Source: Pseudomonadota bacterium (GTDB lineage: Bacteria; Pseudomonadota; Gammaproteobacteria; Ga0077536). From it: a DNA stretch of 49,754 nt. The position numbers were made by a program, and so were the translations under genes. Below the pieces are notes generated by a model. That model did not search any database and had not been told where the DNA came from. It saw only the letters and a program-made list of their open reading frames with translations. The stretch is taken from NCBI GenBank assembly GCA_018668255.1, contig JABISZ010000085.1, positions 1 to 49,754 of the forward strand, given 5' to 3'. Positions within the stretch are counted from its first letter, which is position 1. Every line of letters starts with the position of its first letter. Positions 17,985 through 25,839 of the stretch are shown here, in pieces.

Positions 17985-19375
17985 TCATTCGCCTCGTACC
18001 CACCATGTGCTAAATTTTCAAAAAGTGTGTATTGACCGAGAAAACGAAGTTTACGCATTCCAATTGGTCCATTGCGCTGCTTGCTTATAATAATTTCAGC
18101 AAGACCTTTATCCACGCTTTCATCGTCGTAGACTTCATCTCGATAAATAAACATTATTACATCCGCATCCTGCTCAATTGCACCAGACTCGCGTAGATCT
18201 GACATCACAGGCCGTTTGTCGGTCCTTTGCTCAAGACTTCTATTTAGCTGTGAAAGCGCGACAACGGGTGCCTCGAGCTCCTTAGCCAAAGCCTTTAAAG
18301 AGCGAGAGATCTCAGAGATTTCGGTTGCACGATTCTCTTTTGTTCCTGAGACCTGCATTAATTGAAGGTAATCAATAACCACTAATCCGAGCCCTTTTTG
18401 TTCTCGCGCTAATCGCCGACAGCGAGCTCTAAGATCTCCAGGACTTAACGCAGGAGTATCATCAATAAAAATTTTAGCGTCATTTAACATGGCACAGGCA
18501 CTTGCTAGTCTCGGCCAATCATCATCGCCAAGCTTTCCAATTCGCAACTTACTCTGGTCAATACGACCAAGAGAAGAAAGCATACGGGTAACTAACTGCT
18601 CGCCTGGCATCTCCATACTGAAAACTGCGACCGGAAGCGCATCCTTAAGAGCCGCATGTTGAGCAATATTGAGTGCAAACGCCGTTTTACCCATGGACGG
18701 ACGACCCGCTATGATAACTAAGTCTGATTTTTGCAGTCCCGAAGTCAGAGTATCTAAATCATAGAACCCTGTCGAAACTCCAGTAATAGGGTTATCTTTC
18801 TTGAATAATTCATCTATCCGATCTATCGCCGAACTAATTAGGTCGCTAACAGGCTGAAAGCCTTTACGACTTCTGGACTCTCGTTCGGCTATAGAGAATA
18901 CGAGGCTTTCTGCTGTATCAAGCAACTCATCTGAAGTCCGCCCTTCTGTGCGAAAAGCGCTTTCGGTTATTTTCGCACCCGCAGATATGAGATCACGAAG
19001 GATAGAACGCTGCCGGACGATATCAGCATATGAAGCAATATTGGCGGCACTGGGAGTGTTCTCCGCAAGCTGGGCTAAATAACCCATGCCTCCTATGTCA
19101 TCTAGCTTTTCATTAGAGTCGAGCCACTCCGCAACCGTAACTATGTCGTAAGGCTTAGAGCTATTAGCCAGCCCCTGAATAGCATCGTAAATCAAGCCGT
19201 GGTCTCGTCTGTAAAAATCCTCAGAACGAATACGCTCGGTCACATTGATAAATGCTTCGTTATCTAAGAATAATCCTCCTAGCACCGCTTGCTCAGCTTC
19301 CATAGAATGAGGTGGTACTTTTAAGAGTGCGGTCTCCGCATCAAACTCAACTAGCTGAGAATCTTCACTTTTCAT
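17981..19375 (-). CDS. dnaB: Replicative DNA helicase
   Basis: A 464-residue hexameric 5'-3' helicase of the replication fork. The N-terminal domain begins PPHSMEAEQAVLGGLFLDNEAF; Walker A is GRPSMGKTAFALN; Walker B is LVVIDYLQLM; the LSQLNRSLEQRTDKRPVMSD block with the arginine finger follows. The frame is open to a TTG at 19399, but GGAGG at 19384-19380 stands 4 nt before ATG 19375, so I choose that start. No intein interrupts the ATPase domain. The gene follows rplI by about 70 nt. Confidence 0.97.
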   Translation of the reverse strand: MKSEDSQLVEFDAETALLKVPPHSMEAEQAVLGGLFLDNEAFINVTERIRSEDFYRRDHGLIYDAIQGLANSSKPYDIVTVAEWLDSNEKLDDIGGMGYLAQLAENTPSAANIASYADIVRQRSILRDLISAGAKITESAFRTEGRTSDELLDTAESLVFSIAERESRSRKGFQPVSDLISSAIDRIDELFKKDNPITGVSTGFYDLDTLTSGLQKSDLVIIAGRPSMGKTAFALNIAQHAALKDALPVAVFSMEMPGEQLVTRMLSSLGRIDQSKLRIGKLGDDDWPRLASACAMLNDAKIFIDDTPALSPGDLRARCRRLAREQKGLGLVVIDYLQLMQVSGTKENRATEISEISRSLKALAKELEAPVVALSQLNRSLEQRTDKRPVMSDLRESGAIEQDADVIMFIYRDEVYDDESVDKGLAEIIISKQRNGPIGMRKLRFLGQYTLFENLAHGGYEANE

Positions 19376-19424
19376 CAGACCTCCGACGAGAACAACCAAG
19401 TTTCAAGGAGGGTTGATACGGTCC

Positions 19425-19445
19425 CCGCCGGTTAACCAGCGGCGG
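19425..19445 (-). other. GC-rich hairpin between rplI and dnaB
   Basis: CCGCCG (19425-19430) and CGGCGG (19440-19445) form a perfect 6-bp stem around a 9-nt loop. No U-run follows on the minus-strand transcript, so it is not a standard intrinsic terminator. It could stabilise the upstream ribosomal-protein mRNA or reduce read-through into dnaB. It sits immediately after the rplI stop. Confidence 0.4.
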
Positions 19446-19446
19446 T

Positions 19447-19911
19447 TTAGCTCGTCGTTTCACCAGCATCTTGGGCAATAGTAACCTTAATGTTTCCGCT
19501 CACGTCTGTATTTAGATAGACCTCCACTGAGAACTCTCCGAGCTCTCGCAGAGGGCCATCATGCAGTCTAATTTCACTTTTAGCTACTTCAACACCAGAT
19601 GCTACAACTGCAGCCGAGATCTCAGAGGCACCTACAGAGCCAAAAAGTTTACCTTCGGGCCCAGCATTGGCAAAAATCGATACTTCTACGCTATCTACTT
19701 CAATTTTCCGTGCTTCAGCTGCCGATAAGATCTCAGCTTGTGCTAGTTCCAAACCAGCGCGCCTTTCTTCAAATTTAGCGACATTATCATCTGTAGCAGG
19801 TACCGCTTTATTGCTAGGAATAAGGTAGTTCCGACCATAGCCAGCCTTGACACTTACGGTATCTCCTAGATTACCTAACCTATGCATTTTCTCTAATAGA
19901 ATGACGTCCAT
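19447..19911 (-). CDS. rplI: 50S ribosomal protein L9
   Basis: A 154-residue protein, normal length. The N-terminal rRNA-binding domain reads MDVILLEKMHRLGNLGDTVS then VKAGYGRNYLIPSNKAVPAT, the L9 signature. A long connecting helix (AKFEERRAGLELAQAEILSA) and the C-terminal domain GKLFGSVGASEIS follow. It belongs to the rpsF-rpsR-DUF2232-rplI ribosomal protein operon. Confidence 0.98.
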   Translation of the reverse strand: MDVILLEKMHRLGNLGDTVSVKAGYGRNYLIPSNKAVPATDDNVAKFEERRAGLELAQAEILSAAEARKIEVDSVEVSIFANAGPEGKLFGSVGASEISAAVVASGVEVAKSEIRLHDGPLRELGEFSVEVYLNTDVSGNIKVTIAQDAGETTS

Positions 19912-20041
19912 ACTTTCTCTGTTCCTTTTGATAGACTTCGCAACCCTAGTTTTCTCTAAAGTAGCCTCTTATTAACTTATCTCGGCATAAACCCACTGTT
20001 GTTGATGCTGACTGATTCAATACCTCTATGATAACTCTTTT

Positions 20042-20947
20042 TCAATCCTTAGCGCGACGAAAATCAGCGAACTCGTCGGCAACCCCAGTAGTTGCTAGAA
20101 TTAACCCAGAAAGCTGTGGTAATAATAACACTAAAGAGTAGAAAGCTATCATCCACCCTCTAGCCAACCCAATGCTTCGTGCCCGAAAATGCACCACCGA
20201 GAGTCCTTGAAAGGCAAACAACAACGTAAAAATTATGAAAATATCTATTATTAGGCCTGATTGCGATCCTATCAGAGCCTGAGAAACAACTAAAACCCCA
20301 ACTAAAGCTACTGTATAAATCGAGATTCGTGGCATCTTGATTTTTTTAAACTCATCACCAAAGCCTCCAAGGTTGAACAGTTCGGATTGCCACCAACGAG
20401 CTAGCAAAATAGTAGCTGAATAAAAAGCAAACAGCATAGCTACAGATACGTGATGCATCTGATTGGCTATTGATTGGATTGTAGAGTCTTGTATCCCGAT
20501 CTCTTGATTATTGTAGAGCTGCGTCAAGATGGGTGATATCTGAGTGTACCAAAATTGTTGCGTGTCACCTACTATAAAGCGAAACGCGCCCGCGTAGATG
20601 GCAACGATTATCGCCACAACCACGAGTGCACTTGCTTGACTCTCGCTTCTCCTCAGTACATATCCCAGAATAAGCGCAGGGAACCACAAGACACCGCACA
20701 AATACAAAAAATCTAAGTGACCCTCAACCAACTGGAGGACAAGTAAATCTAACAGTACTACTACCAGTGTCGAAAAAGCAATCAGCCGGAAGCCAACTCG
20801 AGCTCCTTCTCTCAGTGTGACAAATGACACACTAGCAGCGCTTATTACACCTAGGACGCTAAGGAAAATGGAGCATATGAGGGTGACACCGGTGACAGCA
20901 ATAGCCCACCGAAAGTCTCGCATCAACAACCGTGCTAAGAATCGCAC
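20042..20947 (-). CDS. DUF2232 (YybS-like) membrane protein
   Basis: A 301-residue polytopic membrane protein with about eight hydrophobic segments. Gene position, between rpsR and rplI, is exactly that of the DUF2232 gene in Pseudomonas and relatives. The segment SATILLARWWQSELFNLGGF followed by GDEF is the conserved C-terminal feature of the family: the RWWQ...NPGGFG-like pattern. Molecular function is unknown. It begins 11 nt after rpsR, so it is translated with the ribosomal proteins. Confidence 0.8.
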   Translation of the reverse strand: MRFLARLLMRDFRWAIAVTGVTLICSIFLSVLGVISAASVSFVTLREGARVGFRLIAFSTLVVVLLDLLVLQLVEGHLDFLYLCGVLWFPALILGYVLRRSESQASALVVVAIIVAIYAGAFRFIVGDTQQFWYTQISPILTQLYNNQEIGIQDSTIQSIANQMHHVSVAMLFAFYSATILLARWWQSELFNLGGFGDEFKKIKMPRISIYTVALVGVLVVSQALIGSQSGLIIDIFIIFTLLFAFQGLSVVHFRARSIGLARGWMIAFYSLVLLLPQLSGLILATTGVADEFADFRRAKD

Positions 20948-20958
20948 GACAGACCTCT

Positions 20959-21189
20959 CTAACCTTTATGTGCGTCGCAGAAGGGAATCAATGCGAGGTA
21001 ACGAGCATGTTTGATAGCTGTGGATAACTGACGTTGGAAATGTACCTTAGTACCCGAAATCCTACTTGGGACAATTTTTCCATTCTCAGTCAATGACCCA
21101 CGGAGAGTCGCCAGATCTTTGTAGTCAATTGACGTGAACCCTTCGGCTGTGAACTTGCAAAACCTTCGTCTTCTAACAAACTTAGCCAT
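20959..21189 (-). CDS. rpsR: 30S ribosomal protein S18
   Basis: A 76-residue protein with the S18 core: [51 protein letters not shown] and [11 protein letters not shown]. It forms a heterodimer with S6 on the 30S platform. The start ATG shares one base with the rpsF stop (TAATG), so the partners are made in equal amounts. Confidence 0.98.
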   Translation of the reverse strand: MAKFVRRRRFCKFTAEGFTSIDYKDLATLRGSLTENGKIVPSRISGTKVHFQRQLSTAIKHARYLALIPFCDAHKG

Positions 21190-21725
21190 TATTTTTCCAC
21201 CTCTGCGTCGTCTTCTGGAGCAGCGTCTACTGCTACTGGTATTTCTGCCGCAGCTTCTACTACTGCAGGTGTTTCTGCCGCAGCTTCTACTGCTGCAGGT
21301 GTTTCTGCCGCAGCTTCTACTGCTGCAGGTGTTTCTGGTCGCTTATTCTCGCCCGTATAGGAATCAGTTCGCCTTGCTCTTTGAGTCTCCCTATCAGACT
21401 GCTCTTCCTTTGCCTGAGCTATAGGTGATGGGTCAGTAATAGCATCCCTTCGACTCAGAACTAAATCACGCAGAACAGCATCATTAAACTTAAATAGAGT
21501 TTTCAACTCTTCTAGTGATGCCCCGTCACATTCTATGTTCATCAACACGTAGTGTGCTTTATGAATTTTGTTGATAGGGTAAGCAAGTTGTCGCCGGCCC
21601 CAGTCTTCTAGGCGGTGAACTTTGCCGCCCTTCTCTTCTACAACGCCTCGGTAGCGGGCTGTCATTGCGGGGACTTGTTCACTCTGATCTGGGTGAACGA
21701 GAAAAACTACTTCGTAATGTCTCAT
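21189..21725 (-). CDS. rpsF: 30S ribosomal protein S6 with a repetitive acidic/alanine-rich tail
   Basis: The first 100 residues or so are ordinary S6: [20 protein letters not shown], then [20 protein letters not shown] and [20 protein letters not shown]. The protein is 178 residues against about 131-135 in E. coli. The extra C-terminus contains a charged linker ([15 protein letters not shown]) and four imperfect 10-residue repeats of the type [10 protein letters not shown], ending DDAEVEK. S6 C-termini are often acidic and, in enterobacteria, extended with glutamates by RimK. A well-placed Shine-Dalgarno (TAAGGAG, 21737-21731) precedes the ATG. Confidence 0.96.
   Translation of the reverse strand: MRHYEVVFLVHPDQSEQVPAMTARYRGVVEEKGGKVHRLEDWGRRQLAYPINKIHKAHYVLMNIECDGASLEELKTLFKFNDAVLRDLVLSRRDAITDPSPIAQAKEEQSDRETQRARRTDSYTGENKRPETPAAVEAAAETPAAVEAAAETPAVVEAAAEIPVAVDAAPEDDAEVEK
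21239..21328 (-). repeat. 30-nt tandem repeat inside rpsF, three good copies
   Basis: Three in-phase copies of a 30-nt unit begin at 21239, 21269 and 21299; the last two are identical and the first differs at two positions. A degenerate fourth copy lies at about 21209-21238. Each encodes a 10-residue [10 protein letters not shown]-like block at the C-terminus of S6. The period is a multiple of three, so gain or loss of units keeps the frame. Confidence 0.9.
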
Positions 21726-21775
21726 AACTTCTCCTTACGGTTTTAGCTTCCCGAGCATAGGACAGTCGGTGAAGC
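21726..21775 (-). promoter_or_regulatory. Candidate S6:S18 autoregulatory leader of rpsF
   Basis: In the minus-strand transcript, GCTTC-A-CCGA, an 11-nt apical loop and TCGG-GAAGC (21775-21746) form a 9-bp stem with a single bulged A next to a CCG. It ends 9 nt before the Shine-Dalgarno. The S6:S18 complex is known to bind a structured leader with a conserved CCG in its own mRNA in many bacteria. Position, stem and the ACCG element fit that class. I could not score it against a covariance model. Confidence 0.6.
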
Positions 21776-22051
21776 AAGGATTAAATGTTCTTCATGGAAC
21801 AGTGTAATGATATGAGAAAGCGCGAACATAAGCAAAACTTGTCTCTAAACAGTGAAGATCTTCTTTTCTCAGGAATTGCCCCACTTCGTGATCTGCTATA
21901 CCATTTGTGTGGTACACAAATTCGATTGTTTTCTTTGGGTATTTAAATAACTTGGCTCGCGGCGTAAGTGCCAACTGTAGTCACAATGAGTAAAGCTAAC
22001 GGCAAAATGGGAAAGAGCTTTTGATTTTGTATCTATCCACGTGTTTCTTGC
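21776..22051. other. Intergenic region between the rpsF leader and rlmB
   Basis: About 275 bp with no gene I can support. It should hold the promoter of the rpsF operon (transcribed leftwards) and the end of the rnr-rlmB transcript. I found neither a convincing -35/-10 pair nor a clear intrinsic terminator. Confidence 0.5.
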
Positions 22052-22795
22052 TTAAGACTGTTGTCTTTTTATCTCAAACAGAAAGATCGAAGTTGCCGCA
22101 GAAACATTCAGACTACCTAAAGCTCCATGCATAGGTATAGACGCAAGATAATCACATCTTTCTTTGGTAAGGCGTCTTAAGCCGCTTCCTTCATTGCCCA
22201 TGACAATGGCAGTCGGTCCTGAGAAATCGAGACTATAGAGAGGCGCAGCATCGTCCGAGCAGGCGCCCGTGACCCAAATGCCAGCTTTTTGAACTTTCAC
22301 AATCGCCGATGACAGGTTCGACACCGGTACAAGTGGAACCGTATCAATTGCACCACTTGCCGCTTTGGCTAAAACACTGCCAAGTCTAGCACTGTTGTCT
22401 TTTGGATAAATAACGCCATCAACACCAGCTCCATCCGCAATCCGCAAACAAGCACCAAAATTTCTAGGGTCTTGGATGCTGTCTAAAATAAGGATTAGAG
22501 CTGTCTCAGTTTTTGTATTGCACCTATCAAGTAACTCCTCGATTGAAACTGTCGCAGGCAGCCTACGCTTGAGGACAATACCTTGATGATGGTCGTCACC
22601 GTACATTTTGTCTAAATTACTGGCCGAAGCACTCTGTACCTTAAGTCCCAGATTAGACAAAAGCACTCTAATCTCTTCTACCGCCGGGGAGTTAATGTCT
22701 CGCTTTATCCACACCTCCAGGCAATCCGCGGAGGCTTTGGAAAGAGCCGTTTTTACAGCGTGGAAACCACCGATAAAAATGTTATTTTCTGCCAT
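22052..22795 (-). CDS. rlmB: 23S rRNA (guanosine-2'-O-)-methyltransferase RlmB
   Basis: A 247-residue SPOUT methyltransferase that modifies G2251 of 23S rRNA. It has an N-terminal L30e-like domain (IFIGGFHAVKTAL, DHHQGIVLKRR) and the SPOUT motifs LILDSIQDPRNFGACLRIAD, AIVMGNEGSGLRR and IPMHGALGSLNVSAATSIFL (motif 3). It overlaps the 3' end of rnr by 14 nt, the standard rnr-rlmB order. Confidence 0.96.
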   Translation of the reverse strand: MAENNIFIGGFHAVKTALSKASADCLEVWIKRDINSPAVEEIRVLLSNLGLKVQSASASNLDKMYGDDHHQGIVLKRRLPATVSIEELLDRCNTKTETALILILDSIQDPRNFGACLRIADGAGVDGVIYPKDNSARLGSVLAKAASGAIDTVPLVPVSNLSSAIVKVQKAGIWVTGACSDDAAPLYSLDFSGPTAIVMGNEGSGLRRLTKERCDYLASIPMHGALGSLNVSAATSIFLFEIKRQQS

Positions 22796-24995
22796 CTCGA
22801 CCTTTTCGTGTTTTCTTTTTTCTAGGACTTCTCTTTTTCCGGGGCGCCTCGCCCGCCATAGAGAAGTCGATTTTCCTTTCGTCCAAACTAACCCTAGCTA
22901 CTTTTATTTGCACAGCTTGGCCGATTGAAAAAACCCTTCCACTAGATCGGCCCCGGAGCACGTGTGCAGTGGAGTCAAACACATAGTAATCGCTAGGTAA
23001 TTCACTGATATGGACAAGTCCTTCGATAAAGGTTTCGCCCACTTCCACAAACATCCCGAAATCCGTAATAGCGCTGACCACACCATCAAAAACGTCACCG
23101 ACTCTGTCCATCATATACTCACACTTCAACCAGGCAACAACATCCCGACTTGCAGTTTCAGCACGTCTTTCATTGGTCGAGCAATCTGTCGCTAAACTAG
23201 CAGTTACACTGAAGGCTGAGCTATCCGACGGAGTACTCCGTAAAAGGATAGATTTGATTGCACGATGCACTACCAAATCTGGATACCGGCGGATCGGCGA
23301 TGTGAAGTGTGAATAAGACTTAAGTCCTAATCCAAAATGCCCACTGTTTTCTGTGCTATATACCGCAAGTTGCAAACTCCTAAGTATCATGATCTCAATA
23401 ATCCGACGATCATCGCGCTCGCGTCCCAAATGTAAAACTTTCGCGAAATCCGCTGACTCAACTGTCGCTGCTCTAGAAAAATCTATCCCTAACGTCCCTA
23501 GCAGAGTAGATAAATTATCCAATTTCTCGTCTGATGGGAGGTCATGAACGCGGAACATGCCAGGTGAATTATTACGCAGTAGAAATTCTGCGGCAGCTAT
23601 ATTAGCAGCGACCATGCACTCTTCAATAACCTTATGTGCATCGACTCTCGCTACAGCATTTATACTTTCTATTTTACGGTATTCATCGAAAATAAATTGA
23701 GGCTCTCTGGATTCGATCTCCAGTGCCCCTCTTTTTAAACGTACCTTCTTAAAAGTATCATATAGCCTATATAGTTCATTTAAATTCTCGGCGACCGCCA
23801 CTGTAATAGAGCCCAATGCAGAAGAGTCTCCATCAACCCATGCTTGTACTTCTTCATAAATGAGTCGAGCGTGTGAACAAATGACTGCTTCGTAGAACTC
23901 CGAACGACCAATGCTACCATCAGCAGTAATATGAAGCTCAGCTACCAAAACAGCACGATCAACCGAAGGCATTAATGAGCAGATCCCGTTCGATAGCTCC
24001 TCTGGAAGCATTGGGATTACTTGACTGGGGAAATAAACTGACGTTCCTCGCGCAAGGGCCTCTGAATCAAGAGCGCTCCCAGGCCTGACATAGTGTGAAA
24101 CATCTGCAATCGCTACATATAAAACTTGCTCTCCGTTTACATGCATAGCACAGACAGCATCATCGAAATCTCGGGCGTCGGCTCCATCAATCGTAACAAA
24201 TGGAAGCGATCTCAAATCTTTACGCTGCTTAAATTGTCCGGCCTTGAAAGCTTCGGCGATAGCAGAAGCTTCTCCCAAAACGCTCTCGGACCACTTATGA
24301 GGGAGATCGTGGTTCCTCAAAGCTATCTGTATTTCCATCCCAGGGGCCATAAGATCCCCCAAAAGCTCAACGATGACACCGGAAGCTTTAGAGTTTTTTG
24401 AAGGCCCCTGTATTACTTTTAGAACAGCAACATCACCATCTTTTAACTTAAACCCGTTTTTATCAGAGATTATTATGCTCTGATTAAGTCTAGGATCATC
24501 AGGGATGATAAAAGCTCCACCTTTCTCCTCTGAATAACGGCCGACAATCTCACTATGGGCCCGATCTAACACCTCCACCAAATCACAAGAAGGCTTCCCT
24601 GCTCTTGAATTTTTCGCAACTTTAACAAGAACTTTATCGCCGTGAAATACTCGTCGCGCATCTCTAATACCCAAGTAAAAGTCTTTCCCTCCGGCGTCAG
24701 GTCGAACAAAAGCATATCCATCTCGATGCGACAATACAGAACCCGAAACAAGATCTGTGTTCTCTCTAATTACATACTTACCGCTATCGGCTTTTGACAA
24801 CTGTCCATCGCGCAGCATCGCTTCGAGTCTTAGCTTTAGAGCATCAGTCGCACGCCCCCGTCTTACATTCAGCATTTTTGCTAACGCACCGCTGCCCACA
24901 GCGGTTCCGGCATCAGTCAACGCTGCACGTATGTCCAACCTCGATGGCAGATCTTCAATAAATTCGTTATTTTTTCTTGGCTTTTTACTATTGAT
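22782..24995 (-). CDS. rnr: Ribonuclease R, with an apparent AUC start
   Basis: A processive 3'-5' exoribonuclease. It has OB cold-shock domains (SVLSHRDGYAFVRPDAGGKD), the RNB catalytic domain (FVTIDGADARDFDDAV with the metal-binding aspartates, YPDLVVHRAI), an S1 domain (GVVSAITDFGMFVEVGETFI) and a basic tail (RKKRSPRKKKTRKGRDGRK). The first canonical in-frame start is TTG 24938, which has no usable Shine-Dalgarno and would cut into the conserved LPSRxxI N-terminus. AAGGA (25009-25005) lies 9 nt before an in-frame ATC at 24995, giving a lysine-rich M-N-S-K-K-P-R-K-N start typical of RNase R and 737 residues. An in-frame TAA at 25010 excludes anything longer. E. coli RNase R is about 813 residues. 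Confidence 0.85.
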   Translation of the reverse strand: MNSKKPRKNNEFIEDLPSRLDIRAALTDAGTAVGSGALAKMLNVRRGRATDALKLRLEAMLRDGQLSKADSGKYVIRENTDLVSGSVLSHRDGYAFVRPDAGGKDFYLGIRDARRVFHGDKVLVKVAKNSRAGKPSCDLVEVLDRAHSEIVGRYSEEKGGAFIIPDDPRLNQSIIISDKNGFKLKDGDVAVLKVIQGPSKNSKASGVIVELLGDLMAPGMEIQIALRNHDLPHKWSESVLGEASAIAEAFKAGQFKQRKDLRSLPFVTIDGADARDFDDAVCAMHVNGEQVLYVAIADVSHYVRPGSALDSEALARGTSVYFPSQVIPMLPEELSNGICSLMPSVDRAVLVAELHITADGSIGRSEFYEAVICSHARLIYEEVQAWVDGDSSALGSITVAVAENLNELYRLYDTFKKVRLKRGALEIESREPQFIFDEYRKIESINAVARVDAHKVIEECMVAANIAAAEFLLRNNSPGMFRVHDLPSDEKLDNLSTLLGTLGIDFSRAATVESADFAKVLHLGRERDDRRIIEIMILRSLQLAVYSTENSGHFGLGLKSYSHFTSPIRRYPDLVVHRAIKSILLRSTPSDSSAFSVTASLATDCSTNERRAETASRDVVAWLKCEYMMDRVGDVFDGVVSAITDFGMFVEVGETFIEGLVHISELPSDYYVFDSTAHVLRGRSSGRVFSIGQAVQIKVARVSLDERKIDFSMAGEAPRKKRSPRKKKTRKGRDGRK

Positions 24996-25031
24996 TGAAA
25001 AAATTCCTTAGTGTGCTCAATCAAAATATAT

Positions 25032-25060
25032 TTGACTCGCTAGCATTGAGTAGTTAGATT
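25032..25060 (+). promoter_or_regulatory. Sigma70 promoter of tRNA-Leu
   Basis: TTGACT (25032-25037) and TAGATT (25055-25060) are separated by 17 nt, followed by a GC-rich GCGTC discriminator of the kind seen at growth-rate-controlled stable RNA promoters. The tRNA starts 17 nt after the -10 box. Confidence 0.65.
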
Positions 25061-25076
25061 GCGTCTACTTCATCAT

Positions 25077-25163
<87 letters not shown>

Positions 25164-25219
25164 GATGATTTAATTGAGTATATACCTAACTCTTATCTGG
25201 CGCGTAACAATAGAAGCAA

Positions 25220-25660
25220 CTAGCCTACCTGTGAATCCCACAAACCCTGAGCTTGCTCCCAGCCAACTACGGCCCGAGGGCTACTGTCTTCGTTGATAAA
25301 CTGCAGAGGACCGAGAAAGGTCATATAAAATTGACTGTCAATGGGAAAGTACGTCTGGTCATGACGGGCACCACAAGACTCGTAGCCATAACCTAATTCC
25401 AGAGCAGTTGCACCCCCTTCTCCATCGCCACCTCGTACTTCCATTTTACCTTTGATCAGTAAGTACTCGCCTGGACCGACATGAATATGGCTATCAAAGG
25501 AAGAACCCTTCGGACAATCAAAGATCGCTGTCCAAGCGCCCATCTCAGGAGAAGTGTGAAGTAATTTCCAGTTGATGCCCCCTTTTGAAAAGGCCTCTGG
25601 GAACGGCTGCCACTCTAACTCATTGATTTGAACATAATCTTGCTCTACTTTAGCTTTCAT
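25220..25660 (-). CDS. Cupin-domain protein
   Basis: A 146-residue single-domain cupin. Cupin motif 1 reads GSSFDSHIHVGPGEYLLIKGKM with metal-binding His/His/Glu, and the second motif is in GARHDQTYFPIDSQFYMTF. It resembles the acetylacetone-cleaving-enzyme/ChrR-type cupins, often Fe(II) dioxygenases, but the substrate is unknown. A GAGGGG Shine-Dalgarno stands just before its ATG. It is divergent from the GNAT gene and shares a 179-bp spacer with it. Confidence 0.75.
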   Translation of the reverse strand: MKAKVEQDYVQINELEWQPFPEAFSKGGINWKLLHTSPEMGAWTAIFDCPKGSSFDSHIHVGPGEYLLIKGKMEVRGGDGEGGATALELGYGYESCGARHDQTYFPIDSQFYMTFLGPLQFINEDSSPRAVVGWEQAQGLWDSQVG

Positions 25661-25724
25661 AGTTTCCCCTCTAAATTAATAGGCTAATAGATAAACAATA
25701 AATTAACACTTCCCATGTGAAGAT

Positions 25725-25741
25725 GCGATAAAATTTATCGC
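25725..25741. promoter_or_regulatory. Perfect 17-bp palindrome between the cupin and GNAT genes
   Basis: GCGATAAA and TTTATCGC (8-bp arms, single A at the centre, 25725-25741) form a perfect inverted repeat in the divergent spacer. It is 65 bp from the cupin start and about 100 bp from the GNAT start. Length and symmetry suit a dimeric repressor operator. No T-run follows, so it is unlikely to be a terminator. Confidence 0.45.
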
Positions 25742-25839
25742 AAGGATAGTTACTTATGCAGGTCGAATGATACGTCCCAGCTTGGCAAAAGGAATACACT
25801 ACATGGCTTCTCGAACCCTACTTTGGAACTTACTCACAT

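Noticed and set aside
19376-19399. The longer dnaB start at TTG 19399
   Set aside because: The extra residues contain the GGAGG that serves ATG 19375, and they match no DnaB N-terminus.
21209-21328. Regular 30-nt repeats as a CRISPR array
   Set aside because: There are no unique spacers; the repeats are tandem, in frame and encode the tail of S6.
21792-21974. A 60-codon minus-strand open frame before rpsF
   Set aside because: Its composition is not protein-like, it resembles no family, and its end runs close to the S6 leader.
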